DNA of 5,539 bases from CAZILN01 sp964540005 (lineage in GTDB: Bacteria > Bacteroidota > Bacteroidia > Bacteroidales > SM23-62). Positions 1 through 5,539 of the stretch are shown in pieces. The notes under the pieces were generated by a model that saw only the letters and a program-made list of their open reading frames with translations, was not told where the DNA came from and ran no database searches. Location: positions 1 to 5,539 of the forward strand of contig CAZILN010000039.1 of NCBI GenBank assembly GCA_964540005.1, written 5' to 3'. The position numbers and the translations under genes are program-made. Each line of letters begins with the position of its first letter. The stretch's first letter is position 1.

Positions 1-744
1 ATGCAATATATTATCGGTGCCATCTGGACACAGGAGTTGTTCAACCGTTTCCTTGTTGAATCCAGCGGGTACGAAATGCCTGTCAGCTGGACTGAAACCC
101 AGCTTGGACATTCCGGAGACCGTACCGGTTTTGAACTGTATGTTCCGGGGATGCTCATCCTTGCCATCATCATGATGATGTTTTCGGCTACTGCGGCCAT
201 TGTCAGGGAACCTGAAATGCAAACCCTGAAAAGACTGAAAATCTCCAATCTGTCTGCAGTTTCATTCCTGACCGGGGTCTCCCTGGTTCAGATAATCGTA
301 TCGGCTGTTTCACTACTGCTGGCATTGCTTACGGCCATTGCATTGGGGTACCAGGTGATTCCGGGAACAACAGGCTACCTGGTTTTAATAGCATTTCTTA
401 CAAGCCTTTCAGTGATTGCATTCAGCCTGCTTTTTGCAGCGTTCTGCCGGTCGATAAGGGATGTGGCCATTATCGGAACATTTCCCATGCTGGTCTTTAT
501 GTTCTTTACCGGTGCCGCCCTGCCTATGAGCGGAGGTACTTTATTCACTATTAGCGACTATGAATTTACCCTTAACGGGATCCTGGCTCCTTCGCATGCC
601 ATAACAGCATTGAATAAAGTACTGCTTTTGGGACAATCGCCCGACCAGACAATTCCTGAAATACTGGCACTGATAATTGTAACGGTGATCTATTTTATAC
701 TGGGTGTGTGGGCTTTCAGACGCAGGCATATGGGGGCTGAATAA
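1..744 (+). CDS. ABC-2 type transporter permease, C-terminal part (5' end outside window)
   Basis: This is the membrane subunit of an ABC exporter of the ABC-2 type, which works with a cytoplasmic ATPase to move a substrate out across the inner membrane. The visible 247 residues hold five hydrophobic segments at about 49-68, 88-115, 125-149, 155-177 and 218-238. A charged stretch after the first (REPEMQTLKRLKISNL, residues 69-84) matches the cytoplasmic coupling region of ABC-2 permeases. The end RRRH fits a cytoplasmic C-terminus. Full-length relatives have an extra N-terminal helix and a large extracytoplasmic loop; only the tail of that loop is seen here (residues 1-48). The ATG at base 1 is therefore probably an internal methionine and the gene a window-edge fragment. 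The ATPase partner is not in the window and the substrate cannot be told. Confidence 0.85.
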   Translation: MQYIIGAIWTQELFNRFLVESSGYEMPVSWTETQLGHSGDRTGFELYVPGMLILAIIMMMFSATAAIVREPEMQTLKRLKISNLSAVSFLTGVSLVQIIVSAVSLLLALLTAIALGYQVIPGTTGYLVLIAFLTSLSVIAFSLLFAAFCRSIRDVAIIGTFPMLVFMFFTGAALPMSGGTLFTISDYEFTLNGILAPSHAITALNKVLLLGQSPDQTIPEILALIIVTVIYFILGVWAFRRRHMGAE

Positions 745-752
745 AAGACTAT

Positions 753-769
753 AAAAAGAATTTCTTTTT
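753..769 (+). terminator. A/T-rich hairpin after the permease gene, possible terminator
   Basis: An inverted repeat AAAAAGA-att-TCTTTTT lies nine bases after the permease stop codon. The 3' arm doubles as a T-rich tract, so it could work as a weak terminator separating the permease from the phosphatase gene. The stem is nearly all A-T pairs, so it would be unstable; this is only a suggestion. Confidence 0.3.
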
Positions 770-847
770 CTGGTGTATTTGTTATAAATTGATTTTAAGA
801 TCAGTAAGCATGTTCATCAATCTGACAACTTTAATAAACTATTGATA

Positions 848-2761
848 ATGAATAAAATACTCGTTTATTTATGCACCTTATCTATGTGCTTCTGGCTGAC
901 AATCCTGATGGTACCACTCTCGGGCCAGGACGGATTTGATGATCCTACCAGGGCATTATACATACTTGATATATCAAAATATGTGGAATGGGATGACAGC
1001 ATACAAAGTCCTGCAGACTTTAAAATAGGGATACTGGGAACCGATTATGAGTTTTATTACGAGTTGAGTGATATGGCCAGGAGCCGTGAATTCATACAGA
1101 ACAAACCCATAAAGGTTTTTCTATTCAGGGACATAGACAGGATTGAGAAGGTACAGGTACTGTTTGTACATGTTAAAGAAGGATTCAAAATGAACCAGGT
1201 ACTCAAGCAGACACAGGGGAATAATACACTGGTAATTTCCGAAGGCTATGAATTTCAGCAATCCATGCTTAATTTTATTGTAGTGGATGGTGAACCGCGT
1301 TTTGAAGTCAACGAAGCCAAATTAAACGAAGAGCATCTGCAGGTCTCTCGTCTCTTCCTTGCACAGGCAATAAAAACCAAGGCTGACTGGGAAGAATTGT
1401 ACCTGGTCACGGATTCTGAACTGGAAAAAGAAAAGGAAATTGTCAGGCAGCAGTCCGTGGTGATAGATTCACAACTGGTGGTCATGGATGAACAGGAACA
1501 AGAGATAAAAGATCAGCAGGCCAGGCTGGGACAACTGAATGAGGATATTGAACAGAAACAGAAAACCCTGGAGGAAAAAATCGCAGTCCTGGGAAAACAG
1601 GAAAAAGAGATCAACACCCAGAAAAAACTGATCAGCCAGCAGCAGGAGGAAGTCAGCAAGCAAAAAGAAGTACTGGATGAGCAGTCAGCCAGCATCAGCC
1701 AGCAGCTTGAAAAGATTAGCATTCAGTCCGCAAAAATAGCTGAACAGGATACTGTCCTGATCGAACAGCTTAAAGCCATCGAGAAGCAGAAGCTGCTCCT
1801 GTATTTTGCCATCATCGCCCTGGGACTTCTTGCGGGACTGGGATTCTTTATTTTCAGGGCCTATCAGATAAAGAAAAAGGCCAACACAATACTGGCGGAT
1901 AAAAATGAAAAGATCTCCCGCCAAAAAGATGAGATAGAAAAACAGCGGGATGAGATCAAGGAGCAAAAAGAAGTGGCTGAAAAACAACGGGATCAGATAG
2001 CCTATCAGAAGCAGCATATCACTGACAGCATAGAATATGCCAAGAAGATTCAAACGGCACTGCTACCCTCGCTGGAATTATTCGCTTCTGATATAGATCA
2101 TTTTGTGCTGTATAAGCCCAGGGATATTGTAAGCGGTGATTTTTACTGGGTGGGACGCTTTAACGGGGACCAGATCATCATAGCGGCCGATTGCACGGGT
2201 CATGGTGTTCCCGGAGCCTTCATGAGTATGCTGGGAGTAAGCCTGCTTAATGAGATCATTGTCAACAAAGGGGTTATGCAGCCTGACCTGATCATGAACC
2301 AGCTGAGGGATGCCGTGATCAGTTCTCTGGGACAAAAAGAAGAAACAAGTGAGATAAAGGACGGTATGGATATGTGCATATGTAAGTTTACCCCTTCCAG
2401 CAGGGTACTTCAGTTTGCCGGGGCCAATAATCCCCTGTATATGTTCAGTGGTGAAGAATTAACCGAAGTAAAGGCGGATAAGATGCCGGTGGCTATTTAT
2501 GAAAACATGAAACCATATACCCTGCATGAATTTAAATTGAAAAAAGAGGATACTTTTTATATTTTTTCGGATGGGTATGTGGACCAGTTCGGGGGGCCAA
2601 AGCTTAAAAAATACCTGAGCAAAAACTTCAAAAACACACTGCTGGAAATGCAATCAATGTCCATGCTGGATCAGGGAGCCAAACTGGATGATATCTTCGA
2701 GGAATGGAGAAAGGAGGTCGAGCAGATCGACGATGTAACGGTGATCGGTGTAAGGGTATGA
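848..2761 (+). CDS. YfiR-like sensor / coiled coil / SpoIIE-type PP2C phosphatase, inner-membrane signalling protein
   Basis: A 637-residue one-pass signalling protein. Residues 1-27 form a signal peptide, with likely cleavage next to LSGQ. Residues 35-177 match the YfiR-like family (DUF4154): RALYILDISKYVEW at the start, FKIGILG in the middle, and LNFIVVDGEPRFEVN near the end. Residues 188-316 are a long coiled coil, 318-338 a membrane helix, and 343-390 a second, cytoplasmic coiled coil. After the linker DSIEYAKKIQTALLPS comes a SpoIIE/PP2C serine/threonine phosphatase with its metal-binding acidic motifs intact: SGDFYW (Asp431), ADCTGHGVPGAF (Asp448), SDGYVDQ (Asp575) and a terminal DDVT (Asp628/629). 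The domain therefore looks active; such phosphatases commonly dephosphorylate STAS anti-sigma-antagonist proteins, but no such partner is nearby. The start is ATG 848, not TTG 842 two codons earlier, because it gives a standard signal peptide. The ligand is unknown. Confidence 0.92.
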   Translation: MNKILVYLCTLSMCFWLTILMVPLSGQDGFDDPTRALYILDISKYVEWDDSIQSPADFKIGILGTDYEFYYELSDMARSREFIQNKPIKVFLFRDIDRIEKVQVLFVHVKEGFKMNQVLKQTQGNNTLVISEGYEFQQSMLNFIVVDGEPRFEVNEAKLNEEHLQVSRLFLAQAIKTKADWEELYLVTDSELEKEKEIVRQQSVVIDSQLVVMDEQEQEIKDQQARLGQLNEDIEQKQKTLEEKIAVLGKQEKEINTQKKLISQQQEEVSKQKEVLDEQSASISQQLEKISIQSAKIAEQDTVLIEQLKAIEKQKLLLYFAIIALGLLAGLGFFIFRAYQIKKKANTILADKNEKISRQKDEIEKQRDEIKEQKEVAEKQRDQIAYQKQHITDSIEYAKKIQTALLPSLELFASDIDHFVLYKPRDIVSGDFYWVGRFNGDQIIIAADCTGHGVPGAFMSMLGVSLLNEIIVNKGVMQPDLIMNQLRDAVISSLGQKEETSEIKDGMDMCICKFTPSSRVLQFAGANNPLYMFSGEELTEVKADKMPVAIYENMKPYTLHEFKLKKEDTFYIFSDGYVDQFGGPKLKKYLSKNFKNTLLEMQSMSMLDQGAKLDDIFEEWRKEVEQIDDVTVIGVRV

Positions 2762-2768
2762 GAATGAG

Positions 2769-2804
2769 TTGACCTAAGAAGGAGCAGTTTGATATTCTGG
2801 TCAG
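2769..2804. terminator. Bulged hairpin between convergent genes, possible bidirectional terminator
   Basis: The 46-base gap between the convergent phosphatase and small-lipoprotein genes contains TTGACC-ta-AGAA paired with TTCT-GGTCAG: ten pairs including one T-G wobble, a two-base bulge and a 14-base loop. Its position suits a shared terminator, but neither strand has a clear T tract after it, so confidence is low. Confidence 0.25.
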
Positions 2805-2807
2805 CAA

Positions 2808-3047
2808 TCAATTACACTCTGCCTGAGTAGTATTTCCGCCAATGGTTACGGGGGACCGGTCTTCATAGTCTGCAATCTCATCTTCAGTACATAATTCGAC
2901 ACAATCGGTGCGTCCTGTTTCATTCCAGTCTTCATCATAGGTTACCAGGCAGCATTCGGAGCAGCCGTCACCCAAAAGACCTTCGCAGCCGGACATCATA
3001 AATGTTATCAGGAGGAAACCGAAAATAAGTTTAAGAATGTTTTTCAT
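2808..3047 (-). CDS. Small cysteine-rich lipoprotein, function unknown
   Basis: A 79-residue protein with a clear lipoprotein signal: Lys at residues 2 and 6, a hydrophobic core, then the lipobox MSGC with Cys21 as the lipidation site. The mature part is about 59 residues, acidic, and carries six more cysteines (29, 32, 33, 49, 53, 78), including a CSECC cluster. The even number would suit three disulfides in the periplasm or a bound metal; neither is shown. The segment CCLVTYDED and the tail PVTIGGNTTQAEC resemble a group of short lipoproteins I recall from Bacteroidota genomes, which have no assigned role. The ATG at 3047 puts the signal peptide at the exact N-terminus. The gene converges on the phosphatase gene with 46 bases between stops, and probably has its own promoter, because 160 bases separate it from the gene upstream. 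Confidence 0.8.
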   Translation of the reverse strand: MKNILKLIFGFLLITFMMSGCEGLLGDGCSECCLVTYDEDWNETGRTDCVELCTEDEIADYEDRSPVTIGGNTTQAECN

Positions 3048-3117
3048 AATTAAGGCTTTATGAGGTGCTTGTTAGTGTCAGATTACATACCGGTATCAAT
3101 GAATAAATTTAATTATT

Positions 3118-3146
3118 AAAAGGTAATTTATGCAGAGCAGGGCAAA
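3118..3146 (-). promoter_or_regulatory. Candidate Bacteroidota-type promoter for the small lipoprotein gene
   Basis: On the minus strand, TTTG (3146-3143) is followed after 17 bases by TACCTTTT (3125-3118). The Bacteroidota consensus is TTG or TTTG about 17-23 bases before TAnnTTTG; the downstream box differs only in its last base. It would give a 5' leader of roughly 60-65 bases. A/T-rich DNA produces such matches by chance, so support is moderate. Confidence 0.35.
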
Positions 3147-3173
3147 AAAGTTTTTATTAGTTTAAGAATATCC

Positions 3174-3191
3174 GTCCCGGAGCCTCGGGAT
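3174..3191 (-). terminator. G/C-rich hairpin after the FGE-like lipoprotein gene, possible terminator
   Basis: TCCCG and CGGGA (3175-3179 and 3186-3190) form a perfect five-pair stem with a six-base loop, extended by a G-T wobble. On the minus strand it begins 16 bases after the stop codon of the FGE-like gene. No T run follows at once; the next bases are CGGATATTC, with T-rich DNA only further on. It is the most G/C-rich stem in an otherwise A/T-rich gap, so a terminator or a processing stop is plausible. Confidence 0.4.
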
Positions 3192-3207
3192 AACATCCGT
3201 TTTGCTT

Positions 3208-3984
3208 TCACTGTTCCCTGGCGCACCGGAATCCTACATTGAAATCTACCCAGTAGGTCCGCAGGCTCTGCCTGAAATGAACGGTAGAGCAGCCGATACC
3301 GGATCTCCAGCCTCCTCCCCTGACCGTATGCCGTTTACCATACAAGGGTCCGGGTGGATTTTCATATGGTGATTCCAGGTAATAATCCTTATCATAGAAA
3401 TCCAGGACCCATTCCAGAGCATTCCCTGACATATCATATAGTCCGTATGCATTTGCCGGATATGATCCCACCTTCAGTGCCATACCCTGGGTGGGATAGT
3501 AATTGGCCAGGCTTGAATCCATCTCATTTCCGTTTGGATAGTTCATGCCAGCCAACCCGCCCCTGGCTGCATACTCCCATTCGGCTTCTGTGGGCAACCT
3601 GAATCCTTTCCATTCTGCATAAGCCTTTGCATCTGACCAGGCAACACCCACGACAGGGTGGTCGGGAAATTTCAGCCCGCTTTTGAACTTCTCCATGCCC
3701 CAGAATTCGGGATATTTATGACCATTTGCCTCACAAAATTCGGCGTACTGTGAGTTGGTAACCTCGTATTTATCGATATAGAAAGAATCTATCCGGACGG
3801 TATGTGCCTGGTTGTCAACGAATTGCTGGTCGCTACCAGGCTGTGTGCCCATGATAAATTCCCCACCGGGTATTAAGACCATTTCATGATCGGTAATTAT
3901 CGGTTCCGGACTGGATGTCTGCTTTTCCTGTGTACAGGAAAGCATCAGTAATAAAAGAAATGCTGGCAGAATGGGTTTTTTCAT
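3208..3984 (-). CDS. FGE/SUMF1-fold lipoprotein lacking the catalytic cysteine pair
   Basis: A 258-residue lipoprotein: signal peptide residues 1-16, lipidated Cys17 in the lipobox MLSC, then one complete FGE-sulfatase (formylglycine-generating enzyme, SUMF1-like) domain. Family motifs appear in order: MVLIPGGEFIMGT (35-47), DKYEVTNSQYAEF (71-83), HPVVGVAWSDA (109-119), RLPTEAEWEYAARGG (129-143), MSGNALEW (185-192), VRGGGWRSG (221-229) and GFRCA (251-255). True formylglycine-generating enzymes bind copper with two cysteines five apart just after RGGS; here that stretch has Ser228 in place of the first and a single off-register Cys232. Sulfatase activation is therefore unlikely, and no sulfatase gene is adjacent. 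In Bacteroidota this fold also serves as a non-enzymatic or structural envelope domain, for example in the larger gliding and secretion lipoproteins GldJ and GldK. The real role is unknown. ATG 3984 gives the signal peptide; no Shine-Dalgarno sequence is visible. Confidence 0.85.
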   Translation of the reverse strand: MKKPILPAFLLLLMLSCTQEKQTSSPEPIITDHEMVLIPGGEFIMGTQPGSDQQFVDNQAHTVRIDSFYIDKYEVTNSQYAEFCEANGHKYPEFWGMEKFKSGLKFPDHPVVGVAWSDAKAYAEWKGFRLPTEAEWEYAARGGLAGMNYPNGNEMDSSLANYYPTQGMALKVGSYPANAYGLYDMSGNALEWVLDFYDKDYYLESPYENPPGPLYGKRHTVRGGGWRSGIGCSTVHFRQSLRTYWVDFNVGFRCAREQ

Positions 3985-3998
3985 TATCTGTGTTTTAA

Positions 3999-4014
3999 GC
4001 CTGACTGCTCAGGC
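3999..4014 (-). terminator. Perfect short hairpin between the thioesterase and FGE-like genes
   Basis: GCCTGA-ctgc-TCAGGC is a perfect six-pair stem with a four-base loop. It sits 45 bases after the thioesterase stop codon and 14 bases before the next start codon on the minus strand. The following bases, TTAAAACAC, give only a poor T tract. It could weaken read-through, or form in the leader of the lipoprotein mRNA close to the ribosome binding region. Confidence 0.3.
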
Positions 4015-4059
4015 AGTTGATGATCAGGTTTTCAATGCAGCTTTCATATCAGGATTATT

Positions 4060-4818
4060 TCAGAAATTCTGATCCAGTTTAACATAAGCCCGGAATACAG
4101 GGTTATCATAGGCACCCTTGATGCCCTCAAAAAAATGATCGTTCTCTGATTCCTTTCCTCTCATACAGTGCAGCGTTATGTTTTCGCCATAATGTGTCTC
4201 TGAGAGAAAATTCATCTGAAATTCCCTGATATTGCTCTTTTCATATACCTGGGCATCAAAGCAATTCTGTATCCATTCAATATATTTTCCGCTGTTTACG
4301 TGCTTATTGATGTCGAGATCAGAGTAGTGAACACCAATTTCCCTGCTGTGTTCAGGATCATCAACCGCAGGGAGCTTACCGGGTACTTCTTCAATGCTGT
4401 GTTTCCCGGTGTTGTAATTATACAGTTCAGCAAAATCAGTAATCCTAACGGGTCTCCCCGTAGCTGAATCTATAATCAACCAGGCAGTGGTTGCAAGGCA
4501 TATGGTATCATCATGAGCGGAACTGAATCTGAAATCACGCAGGGCAAAAAGGCGGCTGATCCCTTTGGGCCAGGTCTCAAACAAGATGGTATCGTGCATT
4601 CCGGGATATTTCAGCATTTTCACATGAAGCCTTGAAAGCACCCAGTATTGCTTATGATCCTGGAGATCATCGTATCCCCAGTGAAGGGAATGGGCATGTC
4701 TGGAAGCGATATCAAACAGGTAATTGCAGATATAGTAAAATTTGATCCGTCCGTTGAGATCAACCACATGAGAAGGTATTTCAAATTGTTCTTTCCAGAT
4801 TAATTCACCGCTGTTCAT
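4060..4818 (-). CDS. Acyl-ACP thioesterase (bacterial FatA/FatB-like)
   Basis: A 252-residue cytoplasmic enzyme that should hydrolyse acyl-acyl carrier protein to free fatty acid and ACP, ending fatty acid chain elongation or salvaging acyl groups. It has the usual double hotdog layout: the first hotdog covers about residues 5-130, with WVLSRLHVKMLKYP (59-72) and TWPKGISRLFALRDF (82-96), both hallmarks of the family. The second covers about 158-250, with the active-site motif DLDINKHVNSGKYIEW. Asp169, Asn171 and His173 correspond to the catalytic Asp, Asn and His of plant FatB, and Glu207 (FLSETHYGE) is the likely fourth residue. Length is normal for bacterial members, and nothing is missing. 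No acyl carrier protein or fatty acid synthesis gene is in the window. Chain-length specificity cannot be read from the sequence. It starts at ATG 4818, preceded by A/T-rich DNA. Confidence 0.92.
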   Translation of the reverse strand: MNSGELIWKEQFEIPSHVVDLNGRIKFYYICNYLFDIASRHAHSLHWGYDDLQDHKQYWVLSRLHVKMLKYPGMHDTILFETWPKGISRLFALRDFRFSSAHDDTICLATTAWLIIDSATGRPVRITDFAELYNYNTGKHSIEEVPGKLPAVDDPEHSREIGVHYSDLDINKHVNSGKYIEWIQNCFDAQVYEKSNIREFQMNFLSETHYGENITLHCMRGKESENDHFFEGIKGAYDNPVFRAYVKLDQNF

Positions 4819-4874
4819 TTGATATTAATTGAAACTGTTAATATGATGAAGGTAATAACTTTTACAGAAAAGAA

Positions 4875-4889
4875 ACAGGAATTACCTGT
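4875..4889 (-). terminator. Short hairpin followed by a T-rich tract, likely terminator of the membrane-protein gene
   Basis: On the minus strand ACAGG-taatt-CCTGT is followed directly by TTCTTTTCTGT, beginning 10 bases after the stop codon of the membrane-protein gene. The stem is only five pairs, but a T-rich tract follows at once, which makes it the best-formed intrinsic terminator candidate in the window. It would separate the membrane-protein gene from the thioesterase gene. Confidence 0.4.
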
Positions 4890-4899
4890 ATTATTAAAG

Positions 4900-5487
4900 T
4901 CAAAACAACCATTTTATCAAGGGGAATATACTGGACCATGCCGGTATATCAAAACAGTTCTGGTATCCCTCCCGGACAAGCCCGGATACCTCTTTAGGCT
5001 GCCGGAAAAAAGGTTTGTTCAGCATTTTTTTCCTGAAAAAGATCCTGCTGATTGGTTCTATAATAAATTCCTGAAGGAACATCCACACTACAAATCCGGC
5101 GCCTGTCCAGTCAGTAGCATAAATACGGGGGAAACTGCTAAAATCATAAAGGAGAAACAGGACCAGCAGCCAGGCCAGAATCCTTACCAGCATTAAGCGG
5201 GTAAACAGAAAGGAGATCTTGGACCTGGTACCGCTTATAAGCAGTATTAGCGAAGAGATAAGACCTCCTGCGATCATCCCTGCAGTGAATTGCCACAGCC
5301 AGCTGTCATCCGGAAATAAAAAAAATGATGCAATTATGGATGTAAGCTTTACTATGCTGATGACGGAGTGAATAATAAAAGCCTTTTTACTTCTTGGGAG
5401 GATAATTTTTTTATATTCCCTTTTGGTTTTTACCTGATGCCAGATGGGTCCGATAAAATCCAGCTTGATATCGCGGATTTTCAGCAT
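4900..5487 (-). CDS. Membrane protein of unknown function, four predicted helices (5' end uncertain)
   Basis: I do not recognise this protein. The 195 residues counted from ATG 5487 contain four hydrophobic segments at about 37-58, 64-85, 97-115 and 127-146. The loops before the first, between the second and third, and after the fourth are rich in Lys and Arg (for example TKREYKK, SGTRSK, FFRKK), while the other two are not. By the positive-inside rule both ends are cytoplasmic. The C-terminal 45 residues form a soluble tail with no motif I can name. Upstream of ATG 5487 the frame stays open to the window edge, with no ATG, GTG or TTG codon in it. The protein therefore either starts at 5487 or begins outside the window and is partial here. 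A 125-codon frame on the opposite strand overlaps it and is judged spurious. Confidence 0.7.
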   Translation of the reverse strand: MLKIRDIKLDFIGPIWHQVKTKREYKKIILPRSKKAFIIHSVISIVKLTSIIASFFLFPDDSWLWQFTAGMIAGGLISSLILLISGTRSKISFLFTRLMLVRILAWLLVLFLLYDFSSFPRIYATDWTGAGFVVWMFLQEFIIEPISRIFFRKKMLNKPFFRQPKEVSGLVREGYQNCFDIPAWSSIFPLIKWLF

Positions 5488-5539
5488 TTCTATGCGATAA
5501 GCTAAGGAATTTGCCTTTTTACCACTGCAATAGCGGCAT

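Noticed and set aside
1..3. ATG at base 1 as the true start of the permease
   Set aside because: The protein would lack the N-terminal helix and most of the extracytoplasmic loop expected in this family; the sequence simply begins inside the gene or the ATG is internal.
842..847. TTG start two codons before ATG 848 for the phosphatase
   Set aside because: It adds only two residues, uses a rarer start codon, and ATG 848 gives a standard signal peptide beginning MNK; no Shine-Dalgarno sequence favours the earlier codon.
745..847. Bacteroidota-type promoter before the phosphatase gene
   Set aside because: TTG triplets are present, but no downstream box with a good TAnnTTTG match at the right distance was found; nothing strong enough to list.
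1442..1789. DNA-level tandem repeat in the coiled-coil region
   Set aside because: The seven-residue period is clear in the protein, but the codons vary between units, so this is selection on the protein and not a recent 21-base repeat expansion.
1469..2053. Several minus-strand frames rich in Leu, Phe and Ser under the coiled-coil region
   Set aside because: They are mirror images of Gln-, Lys- and Glu-rich codons in the coiled coil, which read as hydrophobic codons on the other strand; no independent evidence for genes.
3354..3602. 82-codon plus-strand frame inside the FGE-like gene
   Set aside because: Its opposite strand encodes well-conserved FGE motifs; the frame is a shadow rich in Pro and His with no family signature.
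4819..5196. 125-codon plus-strand frame starting with TTG
   Set aside because: Most of it lies antisense to the membrane-protein gene, it lacks recognisable motifs, and the opposite strand has clear helices with correct charge distribution.
2808..5487. The four minus-strand genes as one operon with a shared pathway
   Set aside because: Gaps of 81, 75 and 160 bases, candidate hairpins in each gap and a likely internal promoter argue against one tight transcription unit, and the predicted functions do not join into a pathway.

Overview
The window looks like an ordinary chromosomal stretch from a member of the Bacteroidota, probably an environmental Bacteroidales, Marinilabiliales or Cytophagales relative. 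Four things point there. None of the complete genes has a recognisable Shine-Dalgarno sequence in front of its start; the leaders are A/T-rich. One intergenic region carries a candidate promoter of the Bacteroidota type (TTTG ... TAnnTTTG). The linker before the PP2C phosphatase domain (SIEYAKKIQTALLPS) is the form common in Bacteroidota SpoIIE-type proteins. Finally, the window has two lipoproteins and an acyl-ACP thioesterase of the bacterial type frequent in that phylum. No rRNA, tRNA, CRISPR array, insertion sequence or phage gene was seen, and no gap without a gene exceeds about 160 bases.

Layout. Plus strand: bases 1-744 hold the C-terminal part of an ABC-2 type exporter permease, cut by the window edge. 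After a 103-base gap comes a large signalling protein (848-2761): signal peptide, YfiR-like (DUF4154) periplasmic domain, very long coiled coil, one membrane helix, second coiled coil, and a SpoIIE/PP2C serine/threonine phosphatase. Minus strand, converging on it and read from the right: a four-helix membrane protein of unknown function (5487-4900, possibly starting beyond the window), a bacterial acyl-ACP thioesterase (4818-4060), a lipoprotein with a formylglycine-generating-enzyme-like fold but without the catalytic cysteine pair (3984-3208), and a tiny cysteine-rich lipoprotein (3047-2808). Short inverted repeats between genes are possible terminators, all of modest quality.

How the genes relate. 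I see no convincing single pathway. The thioesterase acts on fatty acids in the cytoplasm; the two lipoproteins are exported and probably envelope-anchored; the phosphatase is an inner-membrane sensor that would report on something in the periplasm. The most notable item is the phosphatase. Its periplasmic stalk is a perfectly uninterrupted 17-heptad coiled coil with glutamine at a fixed position in 14 of 17 heptads, and it places a YfiR-type sensor in cis with a PP2C output. In the Pseudomonas YfiBNR system, YfiR is a separate protein that acts in trans on a diguanylate cyclase.
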